Positions 49,670 through 59,270 of a stretch of 64,000 bases of DNA are shown in pieces. The position numbers were made by a program, and so were the translations under genes. Source of the stretch: Nansenia antarctica (Eukaryota; Chordata; Actinopteri; Argentiniformes; Microstomatidae). A model generated the notes under the pieces. That model was given only the letters and a program-made list of their open reading frames with translations, was not told the DNA's origin and ran no database searches. The stretch lies in the NCBI GenBank assembly GCA_963989245.1, contig OZ022349.1:34031616-34095615 (forward strand), written 5' to 3'. Within the stretch, counting starts at the first letter, position 1. The number at the start of each line of letters is the position of its first letter.

Positions 49670-49825
49670 GTGGGTAGTGGTGGTCTAGTGGATAGTGAGT
49701 TGGACTTGTGATCGGAAGGTTGTGAGTTCAAATCCCGCCTGAAACCACACCACTACTAGTGTGCCCTTGAGTTCTTCTTCTCTTCTATACATTTTTTCTT
49801 CTTCTTCTTCTTCTTCTTCTTCTTC
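49670..49825 (+). repeat. Short spacer: one tRNA-Thr-like unit plus (TTC)n
   Basis: Same short form as 38700-38858, including ttctcttctatacattttttc before the TTC tract. Confidence 0.85.
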
Positions 49826-49836
49826 ACATGAGATAG

Positions 49837-49985
49837 GAGTGCACCGTTCCTGGATGTACTGCAATACCAGGTCGATGCGTGGAGTGGACGGAGCAAGCCC
49901 CGATTCCAGCTCCCTGTTGCAAAAATCAATTTAATATATGGTCCCCGGGTAGGGGACGTATCAGATATTAAACTGATAAGAACAG
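49837..49985 (-). pseudogene. RNU2: U2 snRNA copy f, 3' part (nt 40-188)
   Basis: Same as in copy b, joined to the 3' end of family A copy 2. Its 5' part is at 55570-55625. Confidence 0.95.
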
Positions 49986-50224
49986 ATTGTTAAAGTTTTT
50001 ATTTTCATTTTTCCTTACACGGGGAAACTTGTTCCCCCTTTCCATTAAAACTTCACAAACAAATAATCAAACACGTTTACCCCCCGTTCTTTTGTGGGGG
50101 GTTAAGCGCAAATCAAAACAACCAACACTTTCTTTTCATGTTCACAATCCATTTGTATTAAAACAAAAACAAAACCTGTTGCCCCCCCTCCTTTTGTGGA
50201 GGGTCAGGATGCAAAACCTGCATA

Positions 50225-53200
50225 TCAACTCAAAAAAAGTCCCAGCCCCCCTTTCCACCGCTCCCGGGCCGCATGGTGACCCCACTTCTTCTCCTCCCTC
50301 TTCATCCTCCCCCTCAAATCTCCTTCCACCCTCCTCACTATCCCTTCCATCCCTGTCGCTGTCCCTGCCCCCACCACCTCCTGCCTCGACCTCCATATCT
50401 CCCTCTTAAACAAACTAACTATGAGCCAGAGTAGGAATCTCTCCCTATTCCCACCCCCCACTCTCCCTACCCCTCTCTCTACTCTGGCCCATGACAAGGT
50501 AAAACCCCCTCTAACCTTCTCTAACAGCCCTCCCGCCCGGGCCCACACCACTCCAGCAAAGGCGCAGTCCCATAAAGCATGACGCACACTCTCCTCCCCG
50601 CTACAGCCCAGCCGGGGGCATAAGGGGGATCGCGCCAGGCCACGCTGGTGCATGGTGGCCCGCACCGGCAGACTCTTGTGGAGGCATAACCAGTTCAGGT
50701 CCTTGAGCCTATTGTCCAGGCCCCGCAGCTGCACTGCATCCCAGACCGCCGCCGGGATGCCCACCACAGGGGCCGTGCAGGCACCCTGCCTCACTACAGC
50801 ATACATACTCTTGTGGTCCAAACCTACACGGGCAACTTCAACCTCGGGGTGCGCACGCAGCCACTTCGCCGCATGGCTGAAGTGCCACGGCAGCTGTTCC
50901 GCCCGAGGACCCGCATTGGACCACTCCATAATGTGTCGTCCCTGGTAGGCAAAAAAAAGCCGCAGGAAGAAACCGGACGGATGGATTACCGGGTGAGCGA
51001 GCTCCTTCAGCAGAGAGGAGACAAACAGCGAGTCTAGCTTGAGGGGTAGGTGGGGGACATCCCTACCTCCCTCCCTGGTGGCCGAGAGCATGCGGGCCCT
51101 GGCCACGTACTCATGCCTTCCCCCCCACATGAACTGAAAAACAAGCCGCATGAGGGGTCTCCTCATGCTCGCAGGCAGCGGGTAGACATATGCCAGGTAC
51201 AAGAGAGAAGGCAATATGTCCACTTTCAAAACCAAGACCTTGCCCCCAAAGGACAAAGACCTGGCCTTCCACCGCACCAACCTCCCTTGTACCTCCGCGA
51301 TTCTCGCGTTCCAGTTCAGCGTCGCAGAGCCGGAGGACTCAAAACAGACCCCGAGCACCCTCAGGGGCCCAGTGCAGAGAGCTACTCCCCCAGGCGCATC
51401 CGTCCTACCCTTCCACCGGCCAAAATACTTGACCGATGACTTACCCAGGTTCAGGACTGCTCCCGACGCGTGGGTAAAATCGTCAAAAATGTTGAGACAT
51501 CTGAGCAGGCATGAGTCTCTGCAGAGTAGCAGAGTGGTGTCGTCTGCATATTGGGTCAGTTTGACCCTCAGCCCACCGCTGCCGGGCACCAGCAAGCCCT
51601 CCACCTCTGCGTCAGCCCTAATGGCCGCCGCCAGAGGCTCCATGTACAGCACGTACAGGAGCGCCGAGAGAGGACAGCCTTGCCTGACCCCCGAAGGGAG
51701 GCCAAACACCTCCCCCAGGTGGCCGTTCACCCTCACCCGGCACCCCGCCCCCCTGTAGAGTGTGCTGAGCCACCCCCTATATCTAGGCCCAAAACCCATC
51801 TGCTCTATCACTTTAAATAAAAAACCCCTATGCACCCGATCAAAGGCCTTGGCCTGATCGAGTGCAGCCACCATTAAAGGCAGGTCCCTATCCTCAGCCC
51901 AGGCGATGGAGTCCCTGACCAGCTGAAGGTTCCACCTAATCGAGCGGCCCTCGATCCCACACGTCTGGTCCTCATGGACGACGTAGGGAAGGGCTGCGCG
52001 CAGACGGTCAGCCATGACCTTGGCCAACAGCTTATAGTCCACACACAGCATTGTCAACGGCCTCCAGTTGTTAAGGTCGGCGGCGTCCCCCTTCTTATAC
52101 AGGAGGGAGAGCACACCTTCGGCCATTGACTTGCCCATGACCCCAGTCTCGAGAACGGATGTCAAAACCTCGACGACCACCGGGCCGAGTATACCCCATA
52201 ACTGTAGGTAAAACTCTGCCGGCAGGCCGTCCATCCCAGGCACCTTCCCCTTCCCCATCCGTTTGAGGGCCCGCTCGACCTCCACTAGTGTGATCGGGCC
52301 TTCCATCGCCTGCATGATGTCCTCCGGCACTCGCCGGGACAGGTGCGCTAAAAAAACCTCCCCCCCAGCCTCATCTACCTCTCTCTCCCTAAAGAAATCC
52401 CTATAAAACTCGGTGGCCGCCTGCACCATCTGACCCTGCTCCCTGACCACCGACCCCCCAGTGTCTCTCACCCCGTGATGGGTCTGGCGCGCGCGCCGTG
52501 CCCTCACAGAGGCAAAGAACGCCGCTGAGCAGGTCTCGTCCTGCTCAAGGAAATCCTGGCGCGCGCGCTCTAAATGAGCTCTAGCCCTACGCTCATAGGC
52601 CTCTCTGAGGCGGCCCTTGAGTTCCGCGGAGCGGGCTTGGTCGATCGACCCCCCGAGGTTGCCGGCCTCGTACTCGAGGTCGAGCAACCGCTGCAGCCGC
52701 TCCACTTCCCTCCTGCCTTCTCTTTCCCTCCTCTTACAATAATCCCTGCTAAACTTAGCCATCCTCACCTTCACCTCCTCCCACCACTCCACCACCCCCA
52801 GAAACATGGGCCTGAGGCCCTTAAGCCCATGTATGTAGGTGGTGAGTGCCTCGACAAAAGCCCGCTCACCAAGGATCTCCCTGTCTAGCTTCCAATACCC
52901 CCTTCCGACGACACAGGCTGGTGCACCTACCCGTAGGAGCACCCCGTCGTGATCTGAGAAAAACACAGGCAAATGCTGCCCGGCCACAGGGCCCAAAGAC
53001 CTAGGTATGAACAAATAGTCAAGCCTCCTCGCGACCCCCCGCGAGTTACGCCAGGTGGGAACCGCCAGTGGTGGTGTGGTGTGTAGCCCCCCATCCACAA
53101 GCCCGCAGCTAGCCATCAGTAACCCCATGGCCTTAGCGCTGCCCTCCCCCCCCCTGCCTAGTTCCATATTAAAATCACCCCCCACCACCAAGTGTCTATT

Positions 53201-53595
53201 AGTCGCACACAGGGGCACAAGGCAGTCTACCATCTCCCTCCTGCCCTGTGCCTCCTGTGGCCCATATACCCCAACTACCCTCAACCTACACTCCCCTACA
53301 CTAATATCTAATCCTAACACCCTACCCTGCATCCCCACAAAAGTACCCTCCACCCTCACCTCTCTGTTCCCTAACAGAATCCCTACACCCGATGAGTGGC
53401 CCCCCCCACACTCCAAAAGGACTCCCCCCTACCCCACTCCCTCTTAAATTTTCTAACATCCCCCTCATCCCTTAAGTGCACCTCCTGTAAAAAACATACA
53501 GTGAAATCTAGTGACAATAAAAAACCAAAAACTGCTGCCCTCTTCACCCTGTCTCTTAAACCCCTCACATTTAACGTAACAAAAACCAAATCCAT
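50225..53595 (-). pseudogene. Family A ORF2, copy 2, with a one-base frameshift
   Basis: The N-terminal 65 or so residues from MDLVFVTLNV (53595) are in one frame and the remaining 1050 or so in another. The break is at about 53400, where gtgga plus eight C in copies 1 and 3 is gtgg plus eight C here: one base is missing next to a C run. The break falls inside the endonuclease domain, between WSVGG and VHSSGV. The RT and CCHC parts are intact. Confidence 0.9.
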
Positions 53596-53681
53596 AATGT
53601 GTAATTTAAGAACAAACAAGCAAACAAAAACCGACAACCACAATTCTCAATGTGAATCATAACTCAACAACCCATTATACA

Positions 53682-55216
53682 TCACCCCGAGGGGTATGGG
53701 TCCTCCTCATCAAGAATTCCGTCAGTCTCCATAGCTTTTGCAGCCTCCTCCCTTTCCATCTGGGTTGCCCACGTAGGGCTTGAGACAGGGGGCTCCGGCA
53801 TCCTCAGAACCGCCTGAGGCCCCCCTCTCTCCCCCAGATCCTCTCCACCTTCCCCCCGGGCAGGGGGACCAGCGATCAGAAATTGCACATGACTCACTCG
53901 CGGCGGGTCATAATGACTCACTCGCTTAGGCCCCCCACCCGGGCTCTCCTCACTGCTCCCACTGCGGCTCCTGCTGCGGCTCCTGCTGCGGCCCCTGTCC
54001 GCTTTCCTCTCCTTGTCCTTCTCCTTCTTCCGCTGCCTCTTCCGCTGCTTCCCGGGGGTCGACTCCTGCTGCGTGCCCCCCAGAGGTGTCACGAACTCCT
54101 GGGGCGGGTCTTCTTCCCCCAGGAGCGCATTCAGCTCCCTCTCCAGGGCATCCAGGGTCTGTTTCCCCCGGGCCGCACTCAGCTTCCTCTCCAGGGCCTC
54201 CAGGGCCTCCAGGGCCTCACCCACCTCAGGGCCTGCTACCGGAGGTTGGTTCTCCGGGTCCTTCAGTCTGGGGGGGCGGGGGGGGGAGGAGGGGGGGGGA
54301 GGGGGGGGGGAGGCGGGGGGGGGAGGGGGGGGGAGGAAGGGGGGGAGGGGGGGGGGAAGGGACGGGTGCGGGGGGTGGGTTTGGGGGCGGGGGGGGTTGT
54401 GGGGGTGGAGGTGCTGGGGGCGCCTCCTCTCGGTGCTCCTCCGGCTCCTTGGTCCCTCTGCTTAGCCCCCCCTGCTGCATCGGCGTAGGATTTCGGCTTA
54501 GGGCGGGTTGGGCAGTCCCTGTACAAGTGTCCTCTCAGGCCACAACTGTGGCATTCCCTGGGCTGGGTGCAGTCTTTTGCCACGTGGTCCTTGGCGTTGC
54601 AGTTCCTGCACCTCATCCCAGGGCAGTCCCCCTGCCCGTGACCCGTCTGCATACACTTTTTGCAGAAGGGGGCCTGCCGGGCATAGTACAGGTTGCCCCT
54701 GTCCGCCCCCAGCGAGAAAAGTGCCGGGGGGTGTGCGTAGCCGTCGAAACCTCCCTCTTCTGGCCGTAGGAGCACCTGGTACTGACGAGTGTTGGTCCAT
54801 ATCCCCCGGGCGTCCCTGATGTGGCATGCCCCCGACGTGACCTTGCAGTAGCGGCTCAGGAACCCCTCCACAGCTTCATCCTTCACATAAGCGTTGAACA
54901 TGGTCACCGTCATGACCCTGAAATTATTTTTCCCCATGTCTGTCACCCTGTAGAGCGACAGAGGCATGGTCTCGGCCCCGACGGTAACCATGTCCATCAC
55001 CCTTCTGATCATGGCCGCCGAGTGAAAAGTCACGTCGAAGGCATTCTCCCGCCTATTGCCCTGGAGGCAAAAGATTTCCGGGACCGTCAGTTTCAGTTTC
55101 CCCAGCAACACCACCCGGGTGAAGGTATCCCTCAGCTGGATGTCCTCTGTCTGGTCTCTCCATGCAAAACGAATCACATTAAACATTCCGGCCTTTGGGC
55201 CCGACTCTTTGTCCAT
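53682..55216 (-). pseudogene. Family A ORF1, copy 2, frameshifted in the proline tract
   Basis: N-terminal domain and zinc knuckles are open from the ATG at 55216 (MDKESGPKAG) to a stop at 54263, just after the C-rich proline tract. The C-terminal half (EALEALER helices, Arg/Ser stretch, end PYPSG) lies in a different frame. The length of the C run (54269-54378) is the cause. It might be a real difference or a sequencing error in the homopolymers. Confidence 0.82.
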
Positions 55217-55287
55217 TTTCTGCTTTCCCGGCAGAATCAAGATACAACACTTGATTATTGCCTTTGCAAGTTTAAAGAACTCTGCTC

Positions 55288-55301
55288 ACTGATAAGAACA
55301 G
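55288..55301 (-). repeat. U2 target-site duplication between A copy 2 and the C stub
   Basis: CTGTTCTTATCAGT on minus (U2 nt 40-53), the 5' half of the duplication flanking family A copy 2. Confidence 0.92.
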
Positions 55302-55551
55302 ATTTTTTCTTTCGAAAGGTTTTATTGTAAAAAATACAAGTACACGTTATGACATTACATGTTTAAAAAAAAAAACATGGCTGTTGTACAGGAGCGGGGT
55401 GAGTCCTTATCAAGACTGCCTCGCCCGCCTTCATGAACAGTTCCCCGCGACCGCCGTTTCAGGCTCCCAGAGGAGACCCTCAACCATGGCAGCGGTGGCA
55501 CTCGCGCAGTCAGGGCCGGACCTCTATGGTGGGCCTCTGACCCCCTCCTCC
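55302..55551 (-). mobile_element. Family C 3' stub (5'-truncated)
   Basis: The last 250 or so bp of family C: the end of ORF2 (last 10 codons) and the 3' UTR with AATAAA, joined to U2 nt 40 as in the full copy. It is truncated at ccccctcctcc. It inserted into the half-target left on the 5' side of A copy 2. Confidence 0.9.
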
Positions 55552-55569
55552 TTAAACCCTTAAAAACCC
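55552..55569. other. 18-bp filler between C stub and U2 5' part
   Basis: ttaaacccttaaaaaccc, matching neither the full C element nor U2. It resembles repeated copies of the adjacent U2 sequence (taaac) mixed with C runs. Probably untemplated or slippage DNA added at the end of reverse transcription. Confidence 0.7.
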
Positions 55570-55625
55570 TAAACTGATAAGAACAGATACTACACTTGAT
55601 CTTAGCCAAAAGGCCGAGAAGCGAT
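55570..55625 (-). pseudogene. RNU2: U2 snRNA copy f, 5' part (nt 1-56)
   Basis: Exact U2 nt 1-56. It includes the complete insertion target. Its 3' part is at 49837-49985. Confidence 0.95.
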
Positions 55626-55750
55626 AACCCATAAATTGAACCGCGCCCACCTCCGCCGCCATTAAGGTCAAAGTGTGAAAGCTGGGTTGACCTGTGACCT
55701 GTGACCTGTGACCTGTGACCCCCACCTGGCTTACCTTGAAACACGGATAT
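55626..55750 (-). promoter_or_regulatory. U2 snRNA promoter region, copy f
   Basis: As copy e (same PSE-area variants) but with four GGTCACA repeats. Confidence 0.6.
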
Positions 55751-55751
55751 G

Positions 55752-55848
55752 GGCTCAGCTAGACGCAGAGCCTGCCAAAAATAGCTTGAACTCGTAAGTG
55801 TTCCTCTCCTCAGAAGTCTTTAGTAAAAGGCGAAAGGCTTGTGCGTTT
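55752..55848 (-). pseudogene. RNU5: U5 snRNA gene fragment lacking its 5' end
   Basis: Same truncated U5; it shares the GTCTAGCTGAGCC hairpin variant with 49570-49666. Confidence 0.85.
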
Positions 55849-55851
55849 TTT

Positions 55852-56101
55852 GTGGGTAGTGGTGGTCTAGTGGATAGTGAGTTGGACTTGTGATCGGAAG
55901 GTTGTGCGTTCAAATCCCGCCTGAAACCACACCACTACTAGTGTGCCCTTGAGTTCTTCTTCTCTTCTATAATTTTTTTTTAATTAAAAATTTCTTCTTC
56001 TTCTTCTTCTTCTTCTTCTTCTTCTTCTTCTTCTTCTTCTTCTTCTTCTTCTTCTTCTTCTTCTTCTTCTTCTTCTTCTTCTTCTTCTTCTTCTTCTTCT
56101 T

Positions 56102-56132
<31 letters not shown>

Positions 56133-56278
56133 GTGGGTAGTGGTGGTCTAGTGGATAGTGAGTTGGACTTGTGATCGGAAGGTTGTGAGTTCAAATCCCG
56201 CCTGAAACCACACCACTACTAGTGTGCCCTTGAGTTCTTCTTCTCTTCTATACATTTTTTCTTCTTCTTCTTCTTCTT
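55852..56278 (+). repeat. Two tRNA-Thr-like units with (TTC)n
   Basis: The first unit has gttgtgcgttc in place of gttgtgagttc. It is followed by an AT-rich stretch (aatttttttttaattaaaaattt) not seen in other spacers, then about 46 TTC triplets. The second unit has the short-form tail ttctcttctatacattttttc. This may be an early stage of array expansion. Confidence 0.82.
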
Positions 56279-56294
56279 CTTCACATGAGATAGG
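56279..56294 (-). repeat. 16-bp target-site duplication, 3' copy, of the B stub in the U2 3' flank
   Basis: cttcacatgagatagg in plus orientation, repeated at 58865-58880. This is the sequence right after the U2 3' end in all other copies. Confidence 0.88.
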
Positions 56295-58864
56295 TGTTTT
56301 TTATTGGTTTTTATAAAAACGCAACACCGTGTATACAATCAATTAATCAAACAATCAGACATTTAAGACATTACATTCAACAACAACCAACATTAAACTA
56401 ACTAAAGTGCTCAGTGTTCAGTGTATTGTCCAGTGTAGTGTAATGTTCAGTGTTCAGTGTTCAGTGTCCAGGTTCCAGTGTCGGTAGGAGGCAGGGGTAA
56501 AAAACCTGTTCGCTGTGCATCCGGGAAAAAAATTCCCCTGCAGCCCTCTAGTTGTAGAGCGACTACTATCCAGTTTGCCCACCAGTGCAAAGCCGTGGCT
56601 CCCCCACCTCCCTCCCCCGAGGGACCCCACACACCCGACTCACCCGACCCGCCCCACCACCGGCGCATCCGGCCCAGCCCACCAGGCTCAGACTCCTGTA
56701 GCCCTTCACGAGGCTAGCCGGACCAGGCGCCCCAGCGGCGGAGCAGATCGAGCACGCAGGCCGACCGGAAGCCCCCGAGGAGAGGCCCAGAGAGCTCGGC
56801 GCATGGCAGGCAAGCAGAGGCGAAAAACCTGTACACAGCTTATCCAGGGAAAAAGCTCCCTGGCTCTTCTCAGCTTGTTCCGGGCTGGGGGTTGGGGGTT
56901 GGCGGGTAGGGGACTGGGCCTGTAGCTGGGGGCCTGGAGTTGGGGGGGGGGGGGCCCGGAACAGGGGGTTTGGGGTCGCTGAGTTGGAACCTGGGGTTGG
57001 TGCTGGGGTGACGTGGTGGTTCCCGCCGGTCTCTGCTCCTGGGTCTGGAAGCCTGGGTAGGTGTCAGAGCTGGATATGACATGTGCCTGAAAAGATACAG
57101 GAGTGAGAGAAGGGAGGTGTGCATGGTTTGTGTAGTGTGCATTTTGGTGTCAGGCGGGTGATCAGTACTTCCCTGTGACCCAGTGGTGTTGGTCATCCTG
57201 GTGCTGGTGGTGCTGGCAGAGACGGCTGGTTCGGCTGTGGGTTGTGTGTGGTGATATTCTGGTGAGGGTAGGAAGTGGGTCAGTGCTGTGTACATGTGTA
57301 GGTGGTGGAAGGTGCAGTAAACTTCCCTGTTGGTGTTGTGCGCTGCTCCTCTCCTGGTCCTTGTGATGGTGATACTGCTGACCAGGGCTTGTGCTGGAAC
57401 GGTGGTGAAGGTGATAGTGCAGGAACTGGTGGTGTAGTGAGGTAGGCCCGGGGTGGGGGGGGGTTGGGCGATGCGGCGCGGCATGGGGGGCGGTTTAGAG
57501 GATGACGTCCTTCCATCTCTCCACCCCCCACACCGCTCTTGCTTGATCCGGGTTATTTTTAAAGTCAACAATAGCATGGTCCCTGAGGCAGAGGGTGATT
57601 CTCCTCCTCAGGGTTGTCAGGTGGACGCTCTGTTTCTGATAGACCCTGATGTTCCTCGTCTCCCAGAGTACCTGCTTGACGGCGCTGATGATCCTCCACT
57701 GTTGTTGTAGTTGGGGGGTTGTGCACCCCCCGGGAGGACCATACAGGATGTTATCGCCCGTCAAGCGGGGCAGGGTCAGCAGGCTGTTTAGGGAGACAGA
57801 GGGAACAAACAGGGCCCAGACCCGCCTGGCCACGGAGCACTCACAGAACAGGTGGTTAATGTGTTCTGTGTCCGTGCATCCGTGGGGGCATTTCTCAGTC
57901 GTTGCGATGTGCCGCCTATGCAAGAATTCCCTAGTGGGGAGACAACCATGAGCAGCCATCCAGGCAATGTCTTTTTGTTTATTGTTAGTACATTTATGAT
58001 TAATGTTTTTCCATACCTGTTTGGAGTCCACGGCTGTGCTGGCCTTGGGGTGAGTAATGGTTTCCTTCGACCTTATGAAGGTCATAATGTCTTTGTATTT
58101 CCATGAGGCCAGCCCAGCCGCGGACAATCCTGTCCTGAAGGCAAAGTCCCTCCATATCTTGTAGACTGGAGGGGGGTCCCAGCTGTAGGGCACAGTGTGA
58201 TTTATTGATGCGGTCACCCTGAGTGTCCGGAGGATGGGTGTGGCATAGTATATTTCAAAGAACCTGGCTTTCCTATCTTTGTTGTTGATGTTGTTGATGA
58301 GGTTGGAGAGTCCCTGTGCCCTAATGATGTTTAGGATGTCTGGGACCCCTTTCCCCCCATTCTCCACTGTTTTGTACAGGGTGGTGCGTTTTAGTTTTTC
58401 CATCTGGCTCCCCCAGACAAAGGTAAACATGATCCTTTCGATGGTTTTGGATACTGCTCTGTCTGGGGGAAACACCCTGCCCAGGTAAAGGAGAATGGGA
58501 AGAACAATAGCCTTCAGGACCAGGATCTTGCCTGTCATTGTGAGAGGCCGTGCACTCCACTCACAGATCTTCTTTTGGACCTGGCGGATGGTCTCCTTCC
58601 AGCTGCCGGAGGCTCCTCCATCTTTCTGGTAGGTGATCCCCAGCAGCTTAATGTTTTCCGTCTTTACAGGGAAGGAGGTTGCCAGGTTCTCCTGCCAGTG
58701 CTGCGACAGAAACAGCTCACACTTACCCCTATTGATCAGGGCGCCAGTGGCTGCACAGTAGTCCTCCACCACTTTCGTTGCTGTGGAAATGGAGCGACTA
58801 TCCGTGCCGACGATGGTAATGTCGTCCATGTACGGCACCACCTTGAGCCTCTCCCCCCGGGCCC
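56295..58864 (-). mobile_element. Family B retrotransposon, 5'-truncated, inserted at the 3' end of U2
   Basis: About 2.57 kb: the entire B 3' UTR and the C-terminal 457 or so residues of ORF2, cut at GARGERLKVV. Unlike every other insertion in the window it does not sit at U2 nt 39/40. Its 3' end (AATAAAAAACACC) joins the sequence that follows U2 nt 188, and a 16-bp duplication of that sequence flanks it. Confidence 0.9.
57495..58864 (-). pseudogene. Family B ORF2 C-terminal fragment
   Basis: Open from the truncation to the normal stop. It begins just before the RT active site (VPYMDD, where full copies have VAYMDD), keeps the thumb region and the C-terminal CCHC, and lacks endonuclease and most RT fingers. 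Translation upstream reads into antisense-free U2 sequence and is meaningless. It shares LTGDNIL with B copy 3. Confidence 0.9.
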
Positions 58865-58880
58865 CTTCACATGAGATAGG
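58865..58880 (-). repeat. 16-bp target-site duplication, 5' copy, of the B stub
   Basis: cttcacatgagatagg, directly adjoining U2 nt 188 of copy g. It is the original 3' flank of U2; the other copy is at 56279-56294. Confidence 0.88.
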
Positions 58881-59028
58881 AGTGCACCGTTCCTGGATGT
58901 ACTGCAATACCAGGTCGATGCGTGGAGTGGACGGAGCAAGCCCCGATTCCAGCTCCCTGTTGCAAAAATCAATTTAATATATGGTCCCCGGGTAGGGGAC
59001 GTATCAGATATTAAACTGATAAGAACAG
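58880..59028 (-). pseudogene. RNU2: U2 snRNA copy g, 3' part (nt 40-188)
   Basis: Same as in copy b. It has a family A element on its 5' side and a B stub directly at its 3' end. The 5' part lies beyond the window. Confidence 0.95.
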
Positions 59029-59270
59029 ATTGTTAAAGTTTTTTTATTTTCATTTTTCCTTACACGGGGAACCTTGTTCCCCCTTTCCATTAAAACTTCA
59101 CAAACAAATAATCAAACACGTTTACCCCCCGTTCTTTTGTGGGGGGTTAAGCGCAAATCAAAACAACCAACACTTTCTTTTCATGATCACAATCCATTTG
59201 TATTAAAACAAAAACAAAAACCTGTTGCCCCCCCTCCTTTTGTGGAGGGTCAGGATGCAATACCTGCATA

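Larger units (their letters stand above)
49986..55287 (-). mobile_element. Family A non-LTR retrotransposon, copy 2, complete but frameshifted
   Basis: 5.30 kb, with U2 nt 40-53 at both ends (49972-49985 and 55288-55301). Layout and 5' UTR, including the U2-like 16-mer, are as in copy 1. Both ORFs carry a frame change, so this copy looks dead. Confidence 0.92.

Noticed and set aside
55552..55569. Telomere repeat (TTTAGGG/TTAGGG) at the C stub junction
   Set aside because: Only one imperfect motif over 18 bp. Slippage on the neighbouring U2 sequence explains it better.
57495..58907. Open frame MQYIQERCTPISCEG... as a new protein fused to B ORF2
   Set aside because: Its first residues are a chance translation of the U2 3' end and flank into which the truncated element inserted. 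The same happens at 38715-38897.
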